A stretch of 64,000 nucleotides of DNA from positions 454,501 through 518,500 of the forward strand of contig JAMSLZ010000013.1 of the NCBI GenBank assembly GCA_026027325.1, read 5' to 3'. Shown here in pieces: positions 49,870-61,611 of the stretch. Source of the DNA: Actinomucor elegans. Lineage: Eukaryota > Mucoromycota > Mucoromycetes > Mucorales > Mucoraceae. Under the pieces are notes generated by a model. That model was not told the DNA's origin. It saw only the letters and a program-made list of their open reading frames with translations, and made no database searches. How positions within the stretch are numbered: position 1 is the stretch's first letter; each line of letters opens with the position of its first letter. The translations under genes were made by a program, and so were the position numbers.

Positions 49870-50428
49870 AGACCAGAATTTTTACTGATTTCTAGGATGT
49901 ACACTCGTTAATCTTATTAATGTTGGTTAAGTATTTTTCTACAGCTACTTGAAAGCATAGCAGTACCATGCTGGAATCGCGCAAGAATTGTAAAATTCAA
50001 ATGGAGAGCATGAATAATAGAAATCATATTCAGATATGTAGCCAAATCGCGATTCCACAAACGGTAGGGCAATTCATCTTGAGCGCGACCAACAACTTGT
50101 CAATATTTTTGATTTATACATTTATTACCAAAAATAAAAGTGAACATCGATGCATATATTAATCAATGGAATGATGTAAATACCTTAATAAGCCATGGCG
50201 AAGGGCTTGAGGATTTGTTTGACGACTATGAAGTCGCGGATTGGGAACTATCTTGAATGTTTCGAGGCTCAAGTGTTGACAGGATGAGCAGTATCGACCC
50301 GTTCTGAATTCATCCATGAAATACACCTAGAAGCCATGTTTCGCGAGAAGCCTACTAAATCCGATATCTCTGGTAGATTTTCGAAATCAAACATTGGAGG
50401 GTAAACTAGTTATCCATCACCAAGACAG
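49870..50428 (-). repeat. 559-bp repeat, copy A (3' part of Fanzor element)
   Basis: This 559-bp segment is nearly identical, in inverted orientation, to 58191-58749. On the minus strand it covers the C-terminal part of the Fanzor-type reading frame plus 47 bp beyond its stop codon. Both copies end at the same outer base (AGACCAGAATTT.. on the plus strand here), which suggests a true element end. Differences are mostly transitions. The flanks outside the ends show no target duplication. Confidence 0.9.
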
Positions 50429-51744
50429 TATTGGCACTAAAACGATTTCGTTATTTTTCGTATAGAACCTTGGTTGGCAACCTGTTTCCTGATATAGGTA
50501 AAGGGTTTCAATTTACAATGCAAGGGAGCAATGCTATATTCAATAGCAGTTTCACTGTAATGATTCATCAACAAGTTTACCACCAGGGCACTGTTATTAA
50601 GAAATCTATTAAAGGCGGTCGTAGTGATTGATTTTGAATTTAACAGTATTTACCCAGCATTGGTTACAGCTGGCGGCTTCAGCATTTGGCGAAATTCATG
50701 ATAATTTTTGATTTTACATTATTTATTAATGCAAGATTTGGTGTAACGAAATGTCATTGCATAGAAGATTACGCCTTTCCAGATCGATGGTTACACACCG
50801 CCTTGCAGCCTGTTGCTGTTGCTGAAGATCAAGTTCATGAATGTACATGGTACGTTCGACTTGAAATGTATGCGTGCAATTGTGTCTTCCTCAATTATCG
50901 ACTCTTTTCTTCGAAATGGTAAAACCTACAGTGTCTGTCTGGATAGTATCACGGAAAAGAAGCATACCGCTCTCCTAAACATGAAAAGGCTTGAAATTCA
51001 GGTCAACCACTTCATCTTAAAAAGCCATTTATTCAGATCATTTCGCCAGCGGCGGTCTAGAGTGTTTTAACACAGAATTCTATGCCAATAGTCACGTAAT
51101 AAGAAAACCAAGACGTTCGAAGAAGGAAATTGTTAAAGACAGACAGATCGAGTTTGATGAATTTCAAAGTAATCGATAAAAAGCTCTCATATGTTCAAAG
51201 AGGTGCATCTTTGAATGAAAGTATATGTTATTGCGCCAAAATGTGTATGCAGGATGGTATGATGCTAATACTGACTCAAAGGCTTGTAAAGTGCGAGTAA
51301 TTCAGCTGATCATTGGCACAATAGTCTCTTGATGGTTGTATGTCGGTAATTCTTGTAGTGATAGCTACTTTAAATTTTCTTGCTGGAAATGTAATGATAC
51401 TGTGAAGATGATCTAATATTGTTTCTCTATCAATGCCTTCTTCCAGTTGTCTTTTTAAGTCAGCCTGTGCACGGGCATTGAATAGGGCGTTAATAATGCG
51501 TCTAAGATGATTTCCAAAATGAATATGAGTGTTATATTCTTAAGCTGTATACATTTTTATTCTTTCAATGGTATATGTTTGTTGAGCATATACGATAAGT
51601 GTCGCCTGATAAAACCCTCTGCCTTGGAAATACTGCAGGAAATATCGATCGATAAATATATTTCTTTCTGTTGTTACTGTACTAGCATGAAGACATACAG
51701 GACTAATTGTCAATAAAAGTCGGATATCACTAAAAATATTTCTA
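49917..51744 (-). pseudogene. Fanzor-type (eukaryotic TnpB-like) nuclease, near full-length remnant
   Basis: Read on the minus strand, broken frames carry the Fanzor landmarks in order. About 51744-51276: one 156-codon frame with a single internal stop (51540) containing YNTHIHFGNHLRRIIN. About 51270-51170: SYHPAYTF..HMRAFYRL. About 51000-50920: FRDTIQTDTVGFTI. About 50800: VTIDLERRNLL, the RuvC-I aspartate region. About 50600-50500: HYSETAIEY..LHCKLKPFTYI. About 50440: NTVLVMDN. Then LLAKHGF, FMDEFRTG-YCSSC (zinc ribbon), HGLLR, and finally RLWNRDLATYLNM with the RuvC-III aspartate. Several stops and frameshifts make it inactive. Fanzors are RNA-guided nucleases of transposon origin. The identification rests on recalled motif order, not a search. 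Confidence 0.78.
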
Positions 51745-53639
51745 TTTTATCTCTATTATGTCCAACCAACGCAAACCATACTCCAGCAAAGAAATCTAGT
51801 TAAATTCTCCGATAGTAAAATTGGGGTGTGTTTCCACCGTCGAAGGTAGAACATTGTCTATGATATAGAAAGAAAGAAAATGTTATCAATATATAATGAT
51901 TGAAGAAAAAAATGTGTGTATCTCAATCAATAAAGGCTTCCTTTTATATACAAATTTCACACAGAGACAGTGCCATTAACTGATGATCCATTGATGTTAA
52001 GAACAAGGTTAATTAAAGGATATCATTAAATTATCAATTGAATGTTCATTATTATTGCTGATTTTAACCATCTAGTAGTTAAACAGTTAAAGTAACACTC
52101 AAACATAAGGATAATTGTCGGACTCCATCAAATTACTACTTAAATTTTGAGTTAATTTATGGATGCGACGTCAGAACATTCGATGCTCTTTCAATGGGAT
52201 AAAGTGTTAATACTCAAGTCATTTCTAAACATTCGAAGCTGATTATCATATACAGTACTAAAAACAACCAACTTAATAATAGAATAATTAAAGAGACAAA
52301 GTATGAAATTATCATCCCTAATAGTAAAAGATATGGATCTTTATTCGCAGTTAAGAGGAGATCTTGATATAGATCTACATCAGGATTCATAATAGTGCTG
52401 CAACATTGAATAGGATTGTTCAGTACTGAGTATTGGAAATTCGTTCTAAGAGTAACGAATCTCTCTTACCTATTGTATATTATGGCATTGAATAATGGAT
52501 TAAATACATGTTGAGATCCTTCACGCTTAAAATAGCAAACATAGTTAAGTTAACGGAATTGCCATTCGTAAAAAAAATTTAATCTAAATAAATTTGGCTT
52601 GTATGTACTTGAAATAGGCATTGAAAGGAACTGTTGATGCATTATTGCTATAAATGAAGTTGGATAATAAATAGAAAATAACATTGATTCAGCGTCTGAT
52701 TAAACATTAGGTCCTGCTACAGTAATCAATGCCGTTATAATCTCGAGTTTAAAACAAACATATTAAAGACAACTATACTAGACGAGTAGAATTCATTCAT
52801 CATCCATCTTACGGGAGAACATAAACATAGATATCGTTTCACAATATATGCTTATATGGCACTGTGAGTACGTGTAGATAAATGCCATTACAGTATAAAT
52901 TTTTCTAACTTTATAGTACTCGGAATTTTGTTATATTCAAGTCGAATAAATTCTTTGGAGAATTACTTGAAACTGTCAGTACTAATAATATCGTTTTAGA
53001 CCATTATGTTAAACCTTACATAAAAAATTGTTTGTTACATAGCAAAGCCTGTGTATCATACGACTTACCCTTATATGTATTTTAGTGGGTGTAGAAGGAG
53101 GGGTCTTAATTACCAGTTAGGATAACAAGTCAATGTGCTCAATAAACCCACGAATTTTCAATTACAGATCACCCTATTAGTTTTGAATCTTTCTAAATCC
53201 ATTTTTTTATACTTGTCATCAAATGATCATCTCTGCAAATGAATGGCTTTAAGTTTATCGAGCTCTTGGATTTTGCAATTGCATTTCTCAGGTATCGTTC
53301 AAAGTTGAATTATAAGAGTTTTTTTGCTCGAAGAGATGCGTTAAAAGCGAAAAAAAAATTGTTGGTTCATGTGAACTATATGCTATATTCATTCATTATT
53401 GAATAATTGTGAAAATGTAAATCGAACAACATCGCATTAAATCAAGTGGCCGCACGATTCAATCTAGTCTATGTATTATTCCAAGAAGAATTTATTATAA
53501 ATTGGTAGTCGACGACCGTTTGTGAAGGGCCTATATCACTCATATACATATATACGAATAAAAATTAAATAAAATAAAAAAAGTATGTTTCAAATATACC
53601 CAGATAGTACTAAACCTGTGCGTAGTAATCAAACATATA
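51745..53639. other. Intergenic region
   Basis: About 1.9 kb beyond the 5' end of the Fanzor remnant. It may include the missing start of that element, but I cannot see coding signal or a terminal repeat. Confidence 0.45.
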
Positions 53640-54392
53640 CTATATATCTGATGAGACCTTCAATTTTTCTGTCTCCTGGTTGGCGATTTTACGCTTTTCG
53701 TGTTCAATAAAGTTTTGGAAAGTTGCTGTATCATTAATGTGAGGGTACGGTACATCAGGTATTTCTTTTCCAAGGAACTTGCAAATGCCTTCCCAGCCTT
53801 CACCTATCTGCATTACGTAAAGTCTCTCTGGAGGAACCACTCTCTTTACTTCAGCATTGTGATCCAAATACATTTTAATAAATAATTGTTCATCATCATA
53901 CTTTTCAGGGTGTTTCAATAGACCATCAAAAACCAAAGTATCTAAGAATTGGCTGAATTCATATCTTGGATCATTAGGATCATCGCTTGCAAGAATGCGT
54001 TCAGTATTAAGTATGGTGTTTCTTATGGATTTGTACCAGCTTTCAGCAGACCTTTCAGTCAGAATAACTTTGGAATCAGGATACTTGACTAGCATTTCCT
54101 TGTAAAAAGCAGCTGCAATAAACTCTGCACAGGCATCGTACCCCTCATATAGCTTGTCAAGATCAAGCTCATCTCTATTTAGATATGCCTTATGGAATGC
54201 AATGCTTTCACTCTTGCAATTAGGACTGCGGACAAGATCCTCAGTGTGATGGCATTTGTAGCTATAGAAAAAAATAAGAATAAATTATCTAGATAGTATG
54301 CCTAATGCTTACCCAAGAGTATTAAGTGCAGCACGGAGACTGATAGTACCACTTCGACCATAACCCGCGCAGATTACTTTGATAGGAGCCAT
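53640..54392 (-). CDS. Sulfotransferase-family protein, paralogue 2
   Basis: Two exons (54392-54313, 54261-53640) give 233 residues. It has the same CAGYGRSGT phosphate loop, TERSAESWYKSIRNTI region and intron position as the gene at 47739-48457, with a longer charged C-terminus (EHEKRKIANQETEKLKV). All-over divergence from paralogue 1 is moderate, but a 63-bp block (53743-53805) is identical to 47791-47853 and the following 50 bp differ at few sites. Substrate unknown. A broken third copy lies upstream on the same strand, so the family expanded in tandem here. Confidence 0.88.
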
Positions 54393-54799
54393 TGTTAATG
54401 TATGAAATCAAGATAATAGAAGAAACCATAAAGAAAAGGCCTCCTTTTATCCAAAATGATGGCCAAGGCCTAGTAGAAGCTTTCGCCGGTAAGTAACGTG
54501 TTCAAGTTGATACAATTGGTTTCATGAATCTAAATGTTCATTTATCATATGTTGTAGTTGAGAAAACCAACCATAGAATTTACTAAAGGTAAACTCTTGG
54601 CGTTAATGATTCGGCTCATTTATAAGAACACAAATATGCAAACTGAAACAAATGATTAGTATCGCCATCACTTCACAGCATTAGTATATCTTCTATATAC
54701 GAACACGAATGCGCAAACTGAAACGAACGATTATTATCACCATCCTCCCTCAGTATTAGTAAATTTTCTATACAAAATGCTTGTGACTCATCTCTAACT

Positions 54800-55185
54800 T
54801 TTGCTTTAGTGTAGATCAATATAGTTACTCCGACGAAATGATCCAACCGCTTCTTTTGTATATAATTCATTGTACTCAAGTTTTTCTGGAAGATGTTTCA
54901 GTAAACCATTGAAGATTAAGGTATTTGGAAGCTAACTTAATTCTTACAACGATACATTAGGGTCAAACGCAATTTTCAGACAACAGTTGTCCGTGAATTG
55001 TTTTCAGTTGATTGTTCAACTAGTAGCTAATACATTGGCTTATAGGTATGGCTGAGTTGTTTCTTGCGAAAGTAGCTGAAATATGCTCAAGCAACATCAT
55101 AATTCTTAAACAGCTGATATAAGGCCTATATTAGTTCATCTCTGTTTAGACAAGTGAGCTGAAATACAAACTCTTATTTCAAAGC
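54800..55185 (-). pseudogene. Sulfotransferase-family pseudogene, third copy
   Basis: On the minus strand the DNA aligns by eye to paralogue 2: CTAAACAGAGATGAACT matches the LNRDEL codons, then an ATATTTCAGCTACTTT block, a GACCCTAATG block (DPN) and an IFNGLLKHLPEKLEYNELYTK segment matching VFDGLLKHPEKYDDEQLFIK. Stops and frameshifts interrupt it and both ends are eroded; the first exon is not found. It confirms local tandem duplication and decay. A strong open frame from TATACAAAAG onward (54673-54879) is partly this same remnant. Confidence 0.75.
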
Positions 55186-55560
55186 TGAAACTGCTCACTG
55201 CACCATACATATGATAGTCTTTTATCATTAGAACAGTAGAATACAAGGTATTAAATGACTACAAAAGAGCATACTAGTTTATTTAATGCATATATAACTG
55301 AGTGTTATACTTATTTTCGCATACATTTACCTTATCTATTAGATATTTATGAGGTATAACTTATATAGAACAATAGTTGTTTACATTAGCGCATTATGAA
55401 GGTACATTAAGCAAATGCAGATTTATTAGATATTATGAAAAGAGCTTCAGAATGATAATATGTCTCGTTTTGTTTCTAACATAACGAAAGAAGCTTCTAT
55501 TTGATATGGAATGATGATAAATGACAAATTGTGGATATTTGACACGCTAATGAACGAAAA
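55186..55560. other. Intergenic region
   Basis: 375 bp between the pseudogene and the DAHP synthase 3' end. Nothing recognisable. Confidence 0.5.
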
Positions 55561-56845
<1,285 letters not shown>

Positions 56846-57453
56846 GATGTATTTGTGTATGAAATATACTATTAAATAAGAAAAGCATTTGAGAATTTTT
56901 TTTTTAAAAAAAAAGCTTTTTGAGCTGTCAAAATTAAGCGCGGAATTTATTTCGGCTCATTATTATTGAACTTTGAGTCATAATAAAATGATGACTGTTC
57001 TCAAGTAATTATCCGTATTTTAAAATAGTGGACAAGCTACGTGCTTTAACTGGATGATCTATCGCTATTGAAGGATTTAAGTTTAAGCGTAGGTATGATA
57101 TTTAACCTAATACCCAAAAGATCATCCTCAGTATAATGGAGAAATAATTGTTCGTCATTCTGGTTTTTTAATACAGTTAGCCATCGACTATATCTATCAG
57201 AAGTGGCGTCCATGTACGAACCATTGATTTTTTTTATGTAATGTTTGTGCGAATGCAAACAACTTTTTGCACATTTGACGAGGAATCTGATGTATTTTCG
57301 TAAGAATATCTTTGCGTATTTTCTTAACAGTATCAGCACTTTTGTTTAACAAACTAATGCATATATACATGTATACTACATTGTACCATTATATAAAAGT
57401 CATTTTCTTATCTATTAGCTCAATTCCCTTATTAATATTTTAAACATACTAAG
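56846..57453. promoter_or_regulatory. Divergent region upstream of DAHP synthase
   Basis: The DAHP synthase promoter should lie at the left end, beside an A/T tract at 56897-56913. A TATAAAA motif at 57392 faces right. A minus-strand frame at 57046-57339 has a vague likeness to the sulfotransferase DEQLF region and is not called. Confidence 0.4.
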
Positions 57454-57561
57454 ATGAATAATAACTCCAATTTCAATGTTAGCCGAAATGATAAAAAATA
57501 TGATGATTTACCATATGACTATGATTATATGCTTTTTGCACCCGACACTTTCGTTCAATAA
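57454..57561 (+). CDS. Possible small ORF of 35 residues
   Basis: A short frame (MNNNSNFNVSRNDKKYDDLP..) lies about 56 bp downstream of a good TATAAAA box, followed by a T/C-rich stretch. The peptide is rich in N, D and Y with no signal peptide or membrane segment. It is either a small gene, a first exon whose splice sites I could not place, or chance. No homologue is recognised. Confidence 0.25.
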   Translation: MNNNSNFNVSRNDKKYDDLPYDYDYMLFAPDTFVQ

Positions 57562-58190
57562 TATATGCTATACAATCTACTAAAAGCAACCTTGATGCTA
57601 AAAGGTACATATACCTGCTATCTGAATTGTTAAATATGGGTAATGCATAACTGCATTGATTCTAGCCATAGTACTCGTAAAGCTGCACAATTATTGATGG
57701 CCATGCGCGCAAGTACTGTAACGAAAATGTGCAGATATTACAAGAAAAAAAAACACACGAATATTTGTCAAGTGCGCAAGATTGTTTCAATAAGCGATAA
57801 TGCTCTATATTAAATATTTACAATTACTCTAAATATGAGTGTGCAGTACTTTGATCGAATACAAATGATGTCCTTAAATCATTCAATTCCAAGTAATGGA
57901 TTCTATCTAGTTTATGATTGCTAAATATCGAGCTCAAGAACTATGAGAACTGACTAGATACATTTTGTGGAATTAAATATACTGCGCAGTAGTGACTCTA
58001 GGTAATTATAACTAATAGCAGTAACGTATGATCTATCTTAGTGCGCGTTATTTAGGGTTTTTACTAACGATACTTGGCTTGATAACGCACATAAATTGGG
58101 TGTGAAATTCTGCCCGGAATAGCAGTAGATATGCGCTTCCGAAATACTCTGGCTTTTGGCTGTATCAAAAAAAATGAGATCATTTTGGTG
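57562..58190. other. Intergenic region
   Basis: About 630 bp up to the truncated end of the second Fanzor copy. AT-rich. No feature seen. Confidence 0.5.
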
Positions 58191-58702
58191 CTGTCTTGGT
58201 GATGGATAACTAGTTTACCCTCCAATGTTTGATTTCGAAAATCTACCAGAGATATCGGATTTAGTAGGCTTCTCGCGAAACATGGCTTCTAGGTGTATTT
58301 CATGGATGAATTCAGAACGGGTCGATACTGCTCGTCCTGTCAACACTTGAGCCTCGAAACATTCAAGATAGTTCCCAATCCGCGACTTCATAGTCGTCAA
58401 GCAAATCCTCGAGCCCTTCGCCATGGCTTATTAAGGTATTTATATCATTCCATTGATTAATGTATGCATCGATGTTCACTTTTATTTTTGGTAATAGATG
58501 TATAAATCAAAAATATTGACAAGCTGTTGGTCGCGCTCAAGATGAATTGCTCTACCGTTTGTGGAATCGCGATTTGGCTACATATCTGAATATGATTTCT
58601 ATTATTCATGCTCTCCATTTGAATTTTACAATTCTTGCGCGATTCCAGCATGGTACTGCTATGCTTGCAAGTAGCTGTAGAAAAATACTCAACCAGCATT
58701 AA
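58191..58702 (+). pseudogene. Fanzor-type nuclease, truncated C-terminal copy
   Basis: The copy begins abruptly inside the VLVMDN motif and carries only the C-terminal part: LLAKHGF, VYFMDEFRTG-RYCSSC (first zinc-ribbon pair), HGLLR, then after a frame change RLWNRDLATYLNM with the RuvC-III aspartate, ending at TAA 58700-58702. The sequence between HGLLR and RLWNRD contains stops, so the copy is dead. Where the longer copy has TGA in the short reverse-strand frame, this one has CGA, so the two copies have drifted since duplication. 5' truncation with an intact 3' end is its main feature. Confidence 0.78.
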
Positions 58703-58749
58703 TAAGACTAACGAGTGTACATCCTAGAAATCAGTAGAAATTCTGGTCT
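58191..58749 (+). repeat. 559-bp repeat, copy B (3' part of Fanzor element)
   Basis: Inverted partner of 49870-50428, of the same length. It ends 47 bp beyond the Fanzor-type stop codon at the same base as copy A. These shared 47 bp are the part of a Fanzor element where a guide RNA scaffold and element end would be expected, by analogy with TnpB omega-RNA. Confidence 0.9.
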
Positions 58750-60249
58750 GGTTATCGCTAGACCACACAAATATATGATCTCAGTAAAACGAGGAGATTT
58801 AGTAAACTCAGTATTCTCTCTGTTTATCAATAAACACTAATTTCTTTTTTCCATTTACTGTTCATATCGCTTGCTTTCATAATATTCAGAGCAAATTATT
58901 ACTATTTTAATTTGCTCGTTAGTGGCTAATTTTTTATCCTTTTTTTTTATTATGTATCATTGAATTGCGATCGAATTATATATTAGCTATTATGCGAAAA
59001 TTTATCAGAATAAAGTGAATAATCATATCTACCCCTATTAAATGCGCAATTCGATTTTACATCAAGCACGTAAATCTAACTTTCATACATTGGTGGTTAT
59101 TTATTTTTTTTAAAAAAAAAGAGAATTGAAGTTTGTATTCATTCTTTTTCTTATTTTCTGCGAATTTCAAACAACTTAAATCTATTTTTTTTAAAATAAC
59201 TTTCAGCTATGAAAAATAGACACAACTCATTTAATTAAACACGTTAGATCTTTACCGACCTTGGTGAAATGTCACATCTGAGTAGTTTTTCAACACTCAG
59301 AATGAGCTTTTGCATCTACTGAAAATTTCAAATTCTCTCTAAATAGACATGCATTGAAGATCTTGTATGCATTTGTTAATTGATGCCTGCATTAGTCTAA
59401 TTAAGAGTATCGTTTTAGTAACATGGTAGGGTGTATTTACTTCAAGAACCTATTCATTCTATGATAACGGTATCTGACTATGGATAGCTAGCTTTTTGGG
59501 GGAGCTCCTGAGCGAAAGGCAAAGCTGATAAAAATGTCTATTTTATGGGATATCGCGGGTAATTTGTTGTTCTGGAGTCCAAACAAGTTGGAATAACCCC
59601 AGCCTGAGCAATGAACCTTCTCACACTTCAACAAACCAATTTTTGCCAGAAAAAAAAGAGAAAGGGAGGTTTTATTGGAGTCTCACTTGTAATGCAAATA
59701 TGCGCCTGTATCATCTTCTCTCTAGTTACGTTTCTCATTTGATATTCGGATGTGCCTTGAATCTAATTACTGACAAAAAAGCCACAGTTTTCATTCTTTT
59801 TTAGCGCTGGTGCAACCAAGCTTATCTAGTGATCTGAAATTTCTCATCTTATTGAACCAGTTCTGTAAACGTGAGGGATCTTTCAAAGCAAATTAGTGGA
59901 TATAATGCTTATATAAAATATTCTGGTACCACTTCTTCGATAAATGAGATCTTCCCGCGCAAACCCATCAGTAAAAGCTAATCCTGTTATTTGATAAACA
60001 GCTCTTACGGCGGCCATCCTATTGAAATAGACTTTTGTGTCCCTCATTTGCCATAATAATTTTCATCAAAGAAAAAAGCTGGATGAGACGCTCATTCAAT
60101 TACATTTGGTTTGCGACTAAAATTCATCCCGCCTTTTCTTTTTTTTGCGGACTAGGAATGAACGTTTTTTACTTTTTAAATTCAAGCCAAAAAAAAACAG
60201 CAAACATATCTTGTCTCTCTTTTTTTCTTTTGTTTTAATATTTATCACT
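58750..60249. other. Intergenic region
   Basis: About 1.5 kb before the NagB start. It is AT-rich with a short T8A9 palindrome-like tract at about 59104-59120. No gene seen. The promoter of the deaminase gene is at the right end, where pyrimidine-rich sequence (60180-60238) precedes the ATG. Confidence 0.5.
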
Positions 60250-61519
60250 ATGAGATTGGTTATCCGTAAAGATTATGACGAAGTATCTGCTTGGATTGCT
60301 CATTATATTAAGGAACGCATTAATCAATTTCAACCTACCGAAGAGCGTCCGTTTGTGCTAGGCCTTCCTTCCGGTTCGTCACCCATCAGTCTCTTTCAAA
60401 GACTGGCCGAGTTTTGTAAATCAGGCCAAGTTAGTTTCCAAAACGTAGTGACTTTTAATATGGATGAATATGTTGGCATTCCCAAGTAAAGCTCTTGATT
60501 TTGCTCGTGTGGGATAAAAAAAAATAACGCTTTTTATTATTATATAGAACACATAAAGAGTCTTATTTTACGTATATGAATACAAGCTTATTCAAGCACC
60601 TGGATATAAAACAAGAAAACATCAACCTACTGGACGGTAATGCACCTGATTTGGAGGCAGAATGTAGAAGATATGAGGCAAAAATTGCTAGTTTGGGCGG
60701 CATCGAGTTATTTGTTTGCGGTATTGGACCTGATGGTCACTTTGCTTTCAATGAACCTGGCTCATCACTCACTTCTCGAACTCGTGTAAAGACACTAGCG
60801 TACGAAACCATTGTTGCCAATTCAAGATTCTTTGGAGGTGATATTACAAAAGTGCCCAAAGTTGCTTTAACGGTTGGAGTAGCGTAAGTGATAGGAGAGC
60901 GCATCGGGCTATTGTTGTTTTTATTAATTTAGGTTTGTATGAATTGATAGTACAGTCATGGATGCCCGTGAAGTGTGTGTGATAATCACTGGCGCACATA
61001 AGAGGTAAAAAAAATTGAATTTAACCTCCCCCCCACCTATCGTTTACAGCGATGATTGATAGTATTTGCGTGTTATAGTGTGGCCTTGGCCAAATGTGTA
61101 GAAGAAGGTGTTAATCATATGTGGACTGTTTCGGCGATTCAAATGCATCCCAAAGGGCTGATAGTGTGTGATGAAGATGCTACTATGGAGTTGCATGTCA
61201 AGGTAATAGTTTTAATAAAAAAGGATAGGGCATATGGCTGATCTGATTTTTTTTTCAGACTGTTAAATACTTTAAATCCATTGAGCATGTACATCAATCG
61301 CTTATTGGAAAGGAAAATTTAGGTTTACAGGGCGAGCTGCTTTCTCCAGAAGCATCCACTGCTAAAACAACACATACCAGAGGGCATGAAATGCTAGTGC
61401 GTCAGTTATTAAATACTACAGATGATCAAGCGTCGAGGGATGGATATCTGACAGAAGACGATGATGATGAGATTGATAGAGATGATAGACCTAGACCACG
61501 CAAAAGACGAAGAAGCTGA
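60250..61519 (+). CDS. Glucosamine-6-phosphate deaminase (NagB type)
   Basis: Five exons (60250-60485, 60548-60883, 60951-61004, 61079-61202, 61259-61519) give 336 residues. NagB converts glucosamine 6-phosphate to fructose 6-phosphate and ammonia in chitin and amino sugar catabolism. Motifs: GLPSGSSP (phosphate loop), [11 protein letters not shown] (catalytic aspartate), [25 protein letters not shown] (active-site D, H, E), and SRFF. The core ends near residue 270, the usual length. The last exon adds about 65 residues: a threonine/histidine stretch, an acidic run [11 protein letters not shown] and a basic end RPRKRRRS that looks like a nuclear localisation signal. The frame opens upstream of the ATG but the chosen ATG gives the family start [15 protein letters not shown]. 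Confidence 0.95.
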
Positions 61520-61611
61520 GTTTTGAATCCATCTTCTCATCTAATGCTTAGATTTGATAGTTCTTTAGATATGTCCACATTTACATATAAAATAGAGAAT
61601 GCCCGCCATTT

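Noticed and set aside
49968..50631. Short plus-strand frames such as 49968-50162 and 50431-50631
   Set aside because: They lie antisense to the Fanzor-type remnant, whose motifs explain the conservation better.
57046..57339. Minus-strand frame with NDEQLF, possible fourth sulfotransferase remnant
   Set aside because: The likeness is limited to a few residues and the surrounding DNA does not align by eye with the paralogues.
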